Assembly: GCA_003249955.1 (NCBI GenBank)
Contig: QKHS01000089.1
Span: 35,422 to 99,421 of the forward strand
Length of the DNA: 64,000 bases
Direction: 5' to 3'
Origin: Bacteroidales bacterium
GTDB lineage: Bacteria > Bacteroidota > Bacteroidia > Bacteroidales > ML635J-15
Shown: one piece after another, positions 24,574 to 33,576 of the stretch
How positions within the stretch are numbered: position 1 is the first letter of the stretch
Layout: each line of letters begins with the position of its first letter
The notes under the pieces: model-generated
What the model saw: the letters and a program-made list of their open reading frames with translations, nothing else
What the model was told of the DNA's origin: nothing
The model's database searches: none
Made by a program: the position numbers and the translations under genes

Positions 24574-25848
24574 ATGAAAAATGTATTTATTTTGATTATT
24601 TTAACGCTCATTTCTTTTTGCTCTTTTGCTCAGACGAATGATCTGACTGTTTTCTCAGAGAAAGGTGAGGAGTTTACGTTGTATGTAAACAGTATTAAAC
24701 AGAATGAGTCTCCTTCTGCCAATGTAAGGGCTAAGGACATAAGAAGTGAAAGTTTTATAGCCAGAGTTGTTTTTACCGATAAAAATATTCCTGAAATAAC
24801 CCAGAACTTTTGGACAGAAAGTAAAAATGTCGAAATTTCTGCAGTTATAATGGTAAATAAAAAAGGTAAATATGTTTTAAGGTATATGGGTGAAGGTCCT
24901 AAAACTGCGGATACTCAGGTTGCTGCTTCGGGAACTCAGGCAACTTATGAGGATCCGGGAAGTTCGTCTTCTTCTGCAACTGTAACGGAAAATTCTGTTA
25001 CAACTACTACCACTACTGTTACAACTGATCGTGTTCCGCGTGAACAGATAACTATAACTGAACCTACAGATAATGATAATGTCGGAATGACAATCAGTAC
25101 TAATGCTGGTGGTGAGAATGTTTCTATAGGTATTTCTGCAAATGAAAACGGAATGGATTTTAGCACGACAGCGGGTGGCGAGACTGTTAATATGGATTTA
25201 ACAGCCGGCGAAAACGGGATGAATTTTACTACTACCGCGGGCGGTGAAACTGTAAGTATGGACATAAATGTATCTGAAACGGGAATGAATCTTAATACTG
25301 GAGTAGGGGACGAAACTGTAAGTATGGACATAAATGTATCTGAAACCGGGATGAATCTTAATACTGGTGCAGGGGACGAAAGTGTAAGCATGAATATTGA
25401 TTTGTCCGGTATGAATAATATGGATATTAGTACTACAGGAGATGTAACAACAACTTACACTACTACAACCACTACCACTACAACAAGTTCTTCAAATACT
25501 GTTTCGGATAATTCTGACTACAGCAGCAATTATTCTTCGGGAACTGTTTCAGGATGTCCGGCAGCAATGTCAGAACCGGAGTTTGCAGATGCATTGGCAA
25601 GTATTAAGTCAAAGTCGTTTGAGGATTCAAAGTTAACAACTGCAAAACAGATTTGTAAAAGTTCCTGCCTTAGTGCTGAGCAGATCCGTGACATAAATAA
25701 GGCATTCGGATTTGAAGATACCAGACTTGAATTTGCAAAATATGCATATGATTATGTGTATGATGCATCAAAATACTACAAAGTAAATGATTCATTCCAA
25801 TTCGAAATGACAATTGAAGAACTGGACGAATATTTGCAATCAAAATAA
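24574..25848 (+). CDS. Exported DUF4476-domain protein with internal short repeats
   Basis: A 424-residue protein. Signal peptide at 1-20 (MKNVFILIILTLISFCSFAQ). Residues about 20-110 form an N-terminal beta domain (LTVFSEKGEEFTLYVN). A Thr/Ser-rich linker of about 115-160 follows, then imperfect tandem repeats of about 21 residues (ENGMNFTTTAGGETVSMDIN and variants, about 175-285), then a second Thr-rich linker. Residues about 325-424 are a DUF4476 domain (CPAAMSEPEFADALASIKSK, then KQICKSSCLSAEQIRDI). DUF4476 is found in Bacteroidota exported proteins; its function is unknown. No sorting domain is present, so it is probably periplasmic or an outer-membrane-associated protein. It is followed by a bidirectional terminator. 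Confidence 0.8.
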   Translation: MKNVFILIILTLISFCSFAQTNDLTVFSEKGEEFTLYVNSIKQNESPSANVRAKDIRSESFIARVVFTDKNIPEITQNFWTESKNVEISAVIMVNKKGKYVLRYMGEGPKTADTQVAASGTQATYEDPGSSSSSATVTENSVTTTTTTVTTDRVPREQITITEPTDNDNVGMTISTNAGGENVSIGISANENGMDFSTTAGGETVNMDLTAGENGMNFTTTAGGETVSMDINVSETGMNLNTGVGDETVSMDINVSETGMNLNTGAGDESVSMNIDLSGMNNMDISTTGDVTTTYTTTTTTTTTSSSNTVSDNSDYSSNYSSGTVSGCPAAMSEPEFADALASIKSKSFEDSKLTTAKQICKSSCLSAEQIRDINKAFGFEDTRLEFAKYAYDYVYDASKYYKVNDSFQFEMTIEELDEYLQSK

Positions 25849-25873
25849 ATAATAAAAATGCTTTCATGATTAA

Positions 25874-25910
25874 AATGCGGTAACACAGAGATGTGTTCCG
25901 CATTTTTTTT
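25874..25910. terminator. Bidirectional terminator
   Basis: AATGCGG-T-AACAC and GTGTT-CCGCATT form a stem with a short loop, followed by eight T. It lies between the convergent DUF4476 and clpB genes. Confidence 0.8.
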
Positions 25911-25940
25911 GTTTATTCATAAAGTTGATGCTACTGTAAA

Positions 25941-28514
25941 TTAATCAAGAATTATTTTCAGATTTTTTTCCTGAGTTACTACTTTTATATTCTTTTTAAG
26001 TTCGTCACCGCTTATTATAAGTTTTGCAATTTTGTTTTCCAGTTCTCGTTGTAAAAATCTTTTTACCGGACGGGCTCCGTAATTGGGATCGTAGGACAAG
26101 CTGCCGATAAGATCAATAGCATCGTCTGTAATTTCAAGTGTGTACCCGGCGTTGGTTAACTTTTGCGACAGTTGTGATACCTGCAGTTTTACAATTTGTG
26201 TAATCTCGTTTTTGTCAAGTTGCCTGAAAACTACAATCTCATCAATTCTGTTCAGGAATTCGGGCCTCATAAATGATTTTAATTCGGAAATAACCTGATT
26301 ACTTATTTTATCATAATCTGTATTACCGGAATTTATTTGTGCCTGAATATACTGTGACCCGATATTTGAGGTCATTATGATAATTGTGTTTTTGAAGTTT
26401 ACGGTACGGCCTTTATTGTCTGTTAACCGTCCGTCATCCAGAACCTGTAACAGGACATTAAAAACATCGGGGTGTGCTTTTTCGATTTCGTCAAGCAATA
26501 TAACCGAATATGGTTTACGCCTTACAGCTTCGGTTAACTGTCCGCCTTCGTCATAACCTACGTATCCGGGAGGAGCTCCGACCAAACGGGAAACGGTATG
26601 TTTTTCCTGATACTCGCTCATATCAATTCTGGTCATCATATTTTCGTCGTCGAACAGATATTCTGCCAATGCTTTTGCAAGTTCTGTTTTTCCTACACCT
26701 GTAGAACCAAGGAAAAGAAATGATCCTATAGGTTTGCCTACGTCCTGAAGCCCGGCACGTGAACGTCGTACGGCATCAGAAACTGCATTGATTGCATCGT
26801 TTTGGCCAACAACACGTTTGTGAAGTTCGTCTTCGAGATGTATCAATTTTTCGCGCTCGCTTAAGATCATCCTGCTTACAGGAATTCCGGTCCATTTACT
26901 TACAACTTCTGCAATGTCGTCTGAGCCAACAACTTCGTCAACGAGTGCATGTTCTCCCTGAATTACCGTAAGTTTTTTCTTAAGTTCTTCAATATTACGT
27001 TCACTTTCTGTGATTTTTCCATACCTGAATTCTGCAACTTTTCCGTAATCACCGCTGCGTTCGTACTGTTCTGCCTGCAATTTGTAATTTTCAATGTTTT
27101 GCTTTTCAGCCTGAATTTTATCTATCAGGCTTTTCTCTTCAGTCCATTTTGCAGTAAGGTTATTTTTTTCTTCGTTAAGATTGGCAAGTTGTTCCTGCAA
27201 TTCTTCAACTCTTTTATTGTTTTTTTCGCGTTTAAGTGCTTCTTTTTCAATTTCGAGCTGCTGAATTTTTCTGTTCAGAACGTCAATTTCTTCGGGTACA
27301 GAGTTTACTTCAAGCCTTAATTTTGCAGCAGCTTCATCAATAAGGTCTATGGCTTTGTCGGGAAGGAATCTCTCGGTTATATAGCGATGAGACAATTCTA
27401 CTGCTGCAACAATAGCCTCGTCTAAAATTCTTACTTTGTGATGGCTTTCGTATCTTTCTTTAAGTCCACGCAGAATAGAAACAGCACTGAGAATATCTGG
27501 TTCGTCAATCATTACGGTCTGAAATCTTCGTTCAAGAGCTTTGTCCTGTTCAAAATATTTCTGATATTCGTTTAATGTTGTAGCTCCTATAGCACGTAAC
27601 TCGCCTCTTGCCAAAGCAGGTTTAAGAATGTTTGCCGCATCCATTGCTCCCTGGGATTTGCCGGCACCAACCAATGTGTGTATTTCGTCAATAAACAGAA
27701 TAATCTCTCCGTCAGCAGCAACTACTTCTTTAATTACAGCTTTAAGTCTTTCTTCAAATTCGCCCTGATATTTTGCGCCGGCGATAAGCAGACCCATGTC
27801 CAGCGAGAAAATCTTTTTGGATTTTAGTGTTTCAGGAACATCTCCTTTAATTATACGGTGAGCAAGGCCTTCGGCTATTGCTGTTTTCCCGACTCCGGGT
27901 TCACCTATAAGAAGAGGATTGTTCTTTGTACGGCGTGACAAAATCTGCAAAACACGACGGATTTCGTCATCTCTTCCAATAACGGGATCAAGCTTGCCGC
28001 TCTGTGCTCTTTCGTTTAAGTTTATTGCGTAACGGTTAAGTGATTCATAAGTTTCTTCGGCAGTTTGAGAATTAACTTTGGAACCTTTTCTAAGCTCAAG
28101 AATTACTTTTTTTACGGAATCTTTTTTTAGTCCGGCATCCCGCATCATCTGGCCTATTGTGTCTTTAGAATCGGCAAGAGCAATTATAAGGTGCTCGACA
28201 GAAACAAATTTGTCTCCCATTGACAGTTTTATTTTTTGAGCATCCTGCAAAATGTTTTGTGAGTTGTTCGATAAATATGGTTCTGCCCCGTCGTTTTTAG
28301 GGTATGTGCTTATTATACTCAATGTTGTTGACTCGAATACCCGTTTGTCAACTTCGAGTTTGGCGAGAATAAAGTTAATAATGCTATCGCTGTCGTCAAT
28401 TATTGAAATAAGCAGGTGTCCTGGTTCTATAACCTGATTACGGTTATCTTTTGCTTTGATTACAGCATTTTCAATTACTGATTGCGATTTTAATGTAAAA
28501 TCATTTAAGTTCAT
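25941..28514 (-). CDS. clpB: ATP-dependent disaggregase ClpB
   Basis: An 857-residue AAA+ chaperone, the standard length. It pulls polypeptides out of aggregates together with DnaK in the cytoplasm. The double Clp N-terminal domain is at 1-145. NBD1 has Walker [10 protein letters not shown] near 205 and Walker [10 protein letters not shown]. The M-domain coiled coil is at about 400-525. NBD2 has Walker [10 protein letters not shown] near 605 and [14 protein letters not shown], and the C-terminal domain ends at 857. The M domain separates it from ClpA and ClpC. It is monocistronic. A possible sigma-54-type promoter lies just upstream (28539-28554), next to a 15-base dyad (28566-28580), which suggests stress control. 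Confidence 0.97.
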   Translation of the reverse strand: MNLNDFTLKSQSVIENAVIKAKDNRNQVIEPGHLLISIIDDSDSIINFILAKLEVDKRVFESTTLSIISTYPKNDGAEPYLSNNSQNILQDAQKIKLSMGDKFVSVEHLIIALADSKDTIGQMMRDAGLKKDSVKKVILELRKGSKVNSQTAEETYESLNRYAINLNERAQSGKLDPVIGRDDEIRRVLQILSRRTKNNPLLIGEPGVGKTAIAEGLAHRIIKGDVPETLKSKKIFSLDMGLLIAGAKYQGEFEERLKAVIKEVVAADGEIILFIDEIHTLVGAGKSQGAMDAANILKPALARGELRAIGATTLNEYQKYFEQDKALERRFQTVMIDEPDILSAVSILRGLKERYESHHKVRILDEAIVAAVELSHRYITERFLPDKAIDLIDEAAAKLRLEVNSVPEEIDVLNRKIQQLEIEKEALKREKNNKRVEELQEQLANLNEEKNNLTAKWTEEKSLIDKIQAEKQNIENYKLQAEQYERSGDYGKVAEFRYGKITESERNIEELKKKLTVIQGEHALVDEVVGSDDIAEVVSKWTGIPVSRMILSEREKLIHLEDELHKRVVGQNDAINAVSDAVRRSRAGLQDVGKPIGSFLFLGSTGVGKTELAKALAEYLFDDENMMTRIDMSEYQEKHTVSRLVGAPPGYVGYDEGGQLTEAVRRKPYSVILLDEIEKAHPDVFNVLLQVLDDGRLTDNKGRTVNFKNTIIIMTSNIGSQYIQAQINSGNTDYDKISNQVISELKSFMRPEFLNRIDEIVVFRQLDKNEITQIVKLQVSQLSQKLTNAGYTLEITDDAIDLIGSLSYDPNYGARPVKRFLQRELENKIAKLIISGDELKKNIKVVTQEKNLKIILD

Positions 28515-28538
28515 AAGTCAATTGTTTTTCTGTAGTTG

Positions 28539-28554
28539 TTCAAAGGATTTGCCA
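28539..28554 (-). promoter_or_regulatory. Possible sigma-54-type promoter of clpB
   Basis: The minus strand reads TGGCAAATCCTTTGAA. This matches the -24 TGGCA and most of the -12 TTG element of the sigma-54 consensus at the correct spacing, with GA where GC is expected. Transcription would start about 14 bases before the clpB ATG. A single deviation at the critical -12 C keeps confidence low. Confidence 0.3.
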
Positions 28555-28565
28555 GAATAAAAAAT

Positions 28566-28580
28566 GCGACAAAATGTCGC
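28566..28580. promoter_or_regulatory. GCGACA-TTT-TGTCGC dyad upstream of clpB
   Basis: A perfect 6-bp dyad with a 3-base spacer. On the minus strand it is followed by ATTTTTTA, so it could also be the terminator of the gene at 28618. Its place 12 bases upstream of the candidate -24 box fits a regulator site. Both readings are open. Confidence 0.4.
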
Positions 28581-28617
28581 TAGAAGCCTTGCTGTTTAAG
28601 TCAAATTGTCATATTGA

Positions 28618-29478
28618 TTAAAAATGAAACCTGCAGCCGACTCCTATTGCAAAATACGGATATGAATAAAAGCTGGCTTTAGAAGGCTTCATAAAGTCTA
28701 TGCCACCTGCAAAAGTGGTTGTAAGTGCCAGTTTTCCTGATTGGCTCAGCTTATAAGTTAAAATTAACGGGATATATGCTCTTATTATAAACTGGGATTT
28801 TGGTTTTAATTCTGTAGTAACGGATTGTTCATTGTTAAAACTTTGTTGTCTGTTATACCGGTCAATATATTTGTAATTTATTGATTGTGAATCGGTAAAA
28901 AATAATTTTTCTGTTACCGAAAATAAACCGCTTATGCCTATTCCTGATTCTGCTTTAAACGTGTATTTTGGAGGGGAACTAATGGTGTAGGAAACATTAA
29001 ATCCGACATCTGTTGAGTTGTAAACATATTCATTTTGTTTAACTATCATTGTGTCCAGGTTTGTTACCTGCTCAGAGTTTATAAAAGAAGAGTCGGTGTG
29101 TGAGGTATAATCATACATATATGCTGCTTTAATAGTTCCGCCAATGCATGCAGATATTCCGGCGTTTAAATTCCCGTAAAAGTATGATTTTTCGTCAATA
29201 AGTTGTTTGCTGAAACTTAAAGAGGCATGTATTTCTGATCTGTTGTCGTGTGCAAGCATTGAATCTGTTTCAGGCCAGCCCGGATTAGTAAAATTATAAA
29301 GATCATGGGCATGGTCAAGGTAGATTGAACTGAAATTGTAAACCGAACCTGAATAGCTTAAACTAAAATCGCTTAATTTATACGGTCTTTTAATTTCCGG
29401 CTTAACATGAGTATCTGATTCCTGAGCAAAAATTACTCCGGCACAACAAATAATAACAAGTGAAAGAAAAATCCTCAT
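28618..29478 (-). CDS. Exported beta-barrel-like protein, function unknown
   Basis: A 286-residue protein with signal peptide MRIFLSLVIICCAGVIFAQ (1-19). The rest alternates hydrophobic and polar residues in short strands and ends in GVGCRFHF, with the terminal phenylalanine usual for outer-membrane barrels. I see no recognisable family motif. Probably an outer-membrane protein. It lies upstream of clpB on the same strand but is likely separate from it. Confidence 0.6.
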   Translation of the reverse strand: MRIFLSLVIICCAGVIFAQESDTHVKPEIKRPYKLSDFSLSYSGSVYNFSSIYLDHAHDLYNFTNPGWPETDSMLAHDNRSEIHASLSFSKQLIDEKSYFYGNLNAGISACIGGTIKAAYMYDYTSHTDSSFINSEQVTNLDTMIVKQNEYVYNSTDVGFNVSYTISSPPKYTFKAESGIGISGLFSVTEKLFFTDSQSINYKYIDRYNRQQSFNNEQSVTTELKPKSQFIIRAYIPLILTYKLSQSGKLALTTTFAGGIDFMKPSKASFYSYPYFAIGVGCRFHF

Positions 29479-29615
29479 AGCTTTTGCATATCAAATTGCG
29501 GTAAAAATAATATAAATGGGTTAACCAGCATAATTTTAGAAATATTCTTGTAAAAAAACAGGTTTTATTGTGCTCAATCCGATTATTAGTCCGACTTTTG
29601 CAGAAATTTTAAACA

Positions 29616-31577
29616 ATGAAAAGAAGTTTTTTAATTGTCTGGTTATCAGTGTTTTATAGTTTTTTGTTTGCTCAGTCAACAGATACCATTGTCTTAAAAG
29701 AAGTTGTAATAAACTCTTCAAGGACAGAAATTACGGAAAGCCAAATGTTACGTCCGTTACAGATAGTTGATGCAAAAAGTTTGAGCGGGCTTAAGGATAA
29801 TGACTTAAGTTCGGCACTTAAAGATATTTCATCAGTAGATATACGGCAACGTTCATTTTCTTCTGTTCAGGCTGATATCAGTACCCGTGGCGGAAGTTTT
29901 GACCAGACTCTGGTTTTGATAAACGGAATAAACCTGAGTGATCCTCAGACCGGCCATCATAGTTTGAACCTGCCGCTTAACACAAATATGCTGGAAGCTG
30001 CAGAAATAGTTTATGGCCCGGGTTCAAGGTTTTTTGGGGCAAATGCTCTTACCGGGGCAGTAAACTTTATCAGTAAAATACCGGAGAAATCGGGACTTAT
30101 GCTGGATTTGTCCTACGGGAGTTTTAATACTGTTAACGGGGATTTGATTCTTAGTCATGTTGCAAAGAAAATTAATCAGACTTTAAATATTGCCTATGCA
30201 CAATCTGACGGATTTACTGTGAACACAGATTATAAAAAGGTAAATGTGTATTATGAGAACAACATAAATTTTGGTAAGGTAAAAGCTAAAACAATGTTGG
30301 GCTATCTTGACAAAAATTTCGGGGCATACAGTTTTTATACTCCTCAGTATATTAATCAGTACGAAAAAATAAGAACATCATTTGTTGCATTTAAACTTTT
30401 TGGAGGCAATGCTCTTAAATGGGAGTATAAGGTATATTACCGCGGGTTGTCGGATGAATTTCAGCTTTTCAGAGAGTCGCAGGATTATTACCAGAATGTT
30501 GACAATATCTGGATTAATTATAATACAGGGGATTCTGTAAGTTGGTATAAAGCACACAATAACCATATGACCACTGTTGCAGGTTCCGGGTTTAATCTGG
30601 AAAAGGCATGGGTCGGAGGAAAATCTGCAATAGGTGGGGAGTACAGGTATGAACAAATTTATTCAAATGTTCTGGGTAATCAGTTGGATGAGGTTTATAG
30701 TGATATTTTTACAAAATCTGATGAAAGACAGAATCTTAGTTTTTATGCAGAGCACGGTTATTACAAAAATCGTTTTTTAGTTAATGGCGGAGCTATGGCT
30801 TACTATAATCATAAATACGGGCTTAATTTTTATTACGGACTTGATGCAGGTTATAAAATAACGGATAATATTATTGTTAAAGCCGGGGTAAACAAGTCGA
30901 TGAGGCTGCCGACTTTTACGGAACTGTATTATAAAGGGCCGTCGAATGAGGGAAATCCTGATCTGGTTCCAGAACATGCATTAAGTATTGAAGCAGGCAC
31001 AAAGGTCTATTTCTCCGAAAGATCTTTTCTTAATGTGAACTTGTATAACCGGATGGGAACAAATATTATTTCATGGGTAAGGGAAAGCAGTACAGATTTG
31101 TGGAAAACGGAAAATCTTACCAACCTGAATACATACGGAACTGAAGTGTTTGCTTCATATCGTGATTTTTCCAAAGCATCATTTTTTAATAATGTCGGGG
31201 TTGTATATTCTTATATTTATCAGGACAAAGATGCAGCAGGGCTTGAGTCAAAATATACCCTTGATCATCTTAAACATAAATTTATATTTGTAGCAGGACA
31301 TAAAATTTACAAAAACATAAATGCAGACTGGTCTCTGAATGTATTTAAACGAAACGGAGAATACCTGTTTTTTGATTATGAGCAGGGGGTTTTTACTGAA
31401 AATGTTGAGTATAAAACCAATATTCTGCTTAATTTGAAAATTAGTGCAGACTTTGGCAGGTTTGGATTTTATATCAGCGGACAAAATCTTACCAATTCGG
31501 ATTATTTTGATATTGCAAATGTGCCTGCGCCAGGGATTGCCGTGATGGGTGGAGTTAAGGTGACGTTGAGTAAATAA
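29616..31577 (+). CDS. TonB-dependent outer-membrane receptor (BtuB-like)
   Basis: A 653-residue receptor. Signal peptide at 1-19 (FLFAQ). The plug domain (about 25-150) contains LKEVVINSSRTEI as a TonB-box-like N-terminus, ADISTRGGSFDQTLVLINGI and IVYGPGSRFFGANALTGAVN. The barrel follows, with the standard IVKAGVNKSMRLPTFTELYY motif and a final strand (GVKVTLSK). It takes a substrate such as a cobalamin, siderophore or sugar through the outer membrane with TonB energy. No cobalamin riboswitch is visible upstream and no partner transporter is adjacent, so the ligand is unknown. It is shorter than SusC-type receptors and lacks their carboxypeptidase-like N-terminal domain. Confidence 0.88.
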   Translation: MKRSFLIVWLSVFYSFLFAQSTDTIVLKEVVINSSRTEITESQMLRPLQIVDAKSLSGLKDNDLSSALKDISSVDIRQRSFSSVQADISTRGGSFDQTLVLINGINLSDPQTGHHSLNLPLNTNMLEAAEIVYGPGSRFFGANALTGAVNFISKIPEKSGLMLDLSYGSFNTVNGDLILSHVAKKINQTLNIAYAQSDGFTVNTDYKKVNVYYENNINFGKVKAKTMLGYLDKNFGAYSFYTPQYINQYEKIRTSFVAFKLFGGNALKWEYKVYYRGLSDEFQLFRESQDYYQNVDNIWINYNTGDSVSWYKAHNNHMTTVAGSGFNLEKAWVGGKSAIGGEYRYEQIYSNVLGNQLDEVYSDIFTKSDERQNLSFYAEHGYYKNRFLVNGGAMAYYNHKYGLNFYYGLDAGYKITDNIIVKAGVNKSMRLPTFTELYYKGPSNEGNPDLVPEHALSIEAGTKVYFSERSFLNVNLYNRMGTNIISWVRESSTDLWKTENLTNLNTYGTEVFASYRDFSKASFFNNVGVVYSYIYQDKDAAGLESKYTLDHLKHKFIFVAGHKIYKNINADWSLNVFKRNGEYLFFDYEQGVFTENVEYKTNILLNLKISADFGRFGFYISGQNLTNSDYFDIANVPAPGIAVMGGVKVTLSK

Positions 31578-31733
31578 AGTACTTCACGGTTGGATTATCC
31601 GGGTATTTGTTATCTGTGAGTTTTTTAGCAGAAAATATTCAAAATTTGAAGTTTTCTTCGGGACTATATTAACCAGTATTGTTTTTTTACACTATTTTTA
31701 CGTTATGTGTTTTTAGTTTTAAAAGGAATAACT

Positions 31734-32105
31734 ATGAATATAGATGAGCTTACCGGGAAGATAATAGGATGTGCTATAGAAGTCCATAGAATTTTAGGTC
31801 CCGGGTTGTTGGAAAGTGCTTATGAGGAATGTCTGGCGTATGAATTGAGAAAAGCCGGATTGTCATTTGAAAGGCAAAATTCTTTGCCAATAGTTTATAA
31901 AGAGATAAAACTGGATCATGGATATAGATTAGACATTGTGGTTGAGGAAGAAGTAATAATTGAACTGAAAGCTGTTGAAGCGATTACTCCTGTTCATCAG
32001 GCGCAAATGTTAACGTATATGAAGTTAAGCGGAATTGATTTGGGATTAATTATAAACTTCAATGTTAAGTTGCTAAAAGACGGGATAAAAAGGTTTGTTT
32101 ATTAA
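31734..32105 (+). CDS. GxxExxY protein (PD-(D/E)XK-fold)
   Basis: A 123-residue cytoplasmic protein. The family motif is GLLESAY at residues 24-30. The PD-(D/E)XK-type residues Asp67 (YRLDIVV) and Glu77-x-Lys79 (IIELKA) suggest a nuclease-like fold; activity of the family is not established. I chose the ATG at 31734 over an upstream GTG at 31707 because AAGGA lies at the correct distance and family members start MNIDELTGKIIG. GxxExxY genes commonly sit beside low-complexity repeat tracts and are probably mobile. Here such a tract follows directly. Confidence 0.8.
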   Translation: MNIDELTGKIIGCAIEVHRILGPGLLESAYEECLAYELRKAGLSFERQNSLPIVYKEIKLDHGYRLDIVVEEEVIIELKAVEAITPVHQAQMLTYMKLSGIDLGLIINFNVKLLKDGIKRFVY

Positions 32106-32189
32106 GCATTATTTTAATCTTTGAGCTATTAAAAAGAACAATTGCTTTAGATGGATTTATCTATTTGCACAGATGCTGTTCAGATTGCA

Positions 32190-32536
32190 GGAGAGATACA
32201 CGGAGAATCACATTGTAGTATTGTGTAGCCTGTGTTTTTTACACTGAGAATCACAGAGAGTACGGAGAACCACATTGTAGCGTGGAGGTTTCTGTGTTTT
32301 TTACACGGAGAACCACAGAGGGGCGCAGAGAATCACAAAGAGTCACGGAGATACACGGAGAATTACATTGTGATACGGGGGCTTACGTGTTTTTACATGG
32401 AGAAACGCAGATAGTAAGGGAAAACACAGAGAAACACAGGGATACACGGAGAACCACAGAGGGGCTCGAAGATACACGGAGAGTATAGGTGATTTATGGA
32501 GTTTTTTGCACAAAGAAGCACAGAGATACACGGAGG
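32190..32536 (+). repeat. Degenerate cacagag/cacggag tandem tract
   Basis: About 350 bp built from imperfect copies of a 10-14 base unit such as CACAGAGAA, ACACGGAGAA and ACCACAGAGG, roughly in 24-base double units. There are two larger duplications of GTGTTTTTTACAC and of ACATTGTAG (about 32210-32310). No coding capacity is credible; the open frames are by-products of the periodic sequence. It directly follows the GxxExxY gene. No gene starts within it. Confidence 0.8.
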
Positions 32537-32556
32537 GAATGCAAAGTTTTTTTATA

Positions 32557-32589
32557 AAACAACCAGCGAAAATATTCCGCTGGTTGTTT
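32557..32589. terminator. Bidirectional terminator between GxxExxY/repeat tract and the phosphate operon
   Basis: Perfect 12-bp arms AAACAACCAGCG (32557-32568) and CGCTGGTTGTTT (32578-32589) with a 9-base loop and flanking AT runs. Confidence 0.8.
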
Positions 32590-32623
32590 CATTTTTTAAA
32601 TATAACTAAAACACAAATACTTT

Positions 32624-33517
32624 CTATAATTTAGGACTTGAAGTGGCTTTTAAGAATTCATAACCAATTACAATTTCGTGGGTTCCGTTTGAAAACGAAG
32701 ATATTTCACTAAATGAGTGGTCGAATGCATAGCCCAGCCTGAAGTTTTTATATGATACCCCGAACATAGTGCTTATAAAATTAGTTGTTTTATAACCCAA
32801 ACCTACCCAAATAAAGTTTTTAATAAGGAATCTGGAACTGATGTCGGCAGTGAAAAACCCCGGTGTTATGCTCATAAGCAATGCCGGTTGTATTCCGAAT
32901 TCATCACTGAAATTGTACCTGTAACTTCCGCAAAAATCGTAGGTTCTTAACAGCCGGTTTTCTTCAGACGTGTTTGCTCCTGTGCTGATATTCGGCTGTG
33001 TAAGATTGTGAACAGAGATCCCGGCGAAATAATCATCTGAGAAATACAGAATTCCGAAATCTGCATTAAATACTAATTTGCTCTCTTTTGATCCTGTTAT
33101 AACGTTGTCGTTGTCATCAAAATATATATAAGAAGTCTGGTTAATTGCATATTGCGAAAAACCCGGAGCCAGAGAAAATGACAGCTTACTATTGTCGCCG
33201 GCCTGTAAATGGTATGCATATGCCAGTTTTAATCCTGTGTTTCTTGAATTCCCGAAATAATCATTTGTCAACGATAAGCCTAGTCCATAATTATCTTTTC
33301 GTCCTGTTACACTAATAGCCTGGGTTCCCGGATTTTTATCCGTAAATCCAAGAAAATAACTTTTTGCCAAAAGTGTTATCTCGGTGTTTTCATTGTATCC
33401 GGCAAAGGCCGGGTTAACCAATATTTTATCTGACAAATAATTTGAATAAAATCCTGATTGCTGAGCCGATAAAGATATTGAAGCCACGATGAATAAGAAT
33501 ATAATTGATTTTTTCAT
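32624..33517 (-). CDS. PorP/SprF-family outer-membrane protein
   Basis: A 297-residue outer-membrane barrel. Signal peptide at 1-19, then the family opening SGFYSNYLSDKILVNPAFAG (the N-P-A-x-A-G core), and GYKTTNFISTMFGVSYKN-type strands to the end. PorP/SprF proteins act with T9SS to handle surface proteins that carry the type B sorting domain. Here it directly follows such an adhesin (33577-35763) with a 59-bp gap, the arrangement usual for this pair. It is the last gene of a five-gene operon, and the terminator at 32557-32589 closes the unit. Confidence 0.9.
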   Translation of the reverse strand: MKKSIIFLFIVASISLSAQQSGFYSNYLSDKILVNPAFAGYNENTEITLLAKSYFLGFTDKNPGTQAISVTGRKDNYGLGLSLTNDYFGNSRNTGLKLAYAYHLQAGDNSKLSFSLAPGFSQYAINQTSYIYFDDNDNVITGSKESKLVFNADFGILYFSDDYFAGISVHNLTQPNISTGANTSEENRLLRTYDFCGSYRYNFSDEFGIQPALLMSITPGFFTADISSRFLIKNFIWVGLGYKTTNFISTMFGVSYKNFRLGYAFDHSFSEISSFSNGTHEIVIGYEFLKATSSPKL

Positions 33518-33576
33518 ATTGATTTTTTATTTGTTATGATATTCTGCGTATTGCTTTACTTTTTGTTAAAATCATT

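Noticed and set aside
24945..25391. 148-codon minus-strand frame inside the DUF4476 gene
   Set aside because: It is antisense to the repeat region of a well-supported gene; its repeated sequence mirrors that gene's repeats.
32232..32531. Three open frames in the cacagag/cacggag tract
   Set aside because: They come from periodic repeat sequence open in several frames on both strands; the products are low-complexity Glu/Arg/His-rich.
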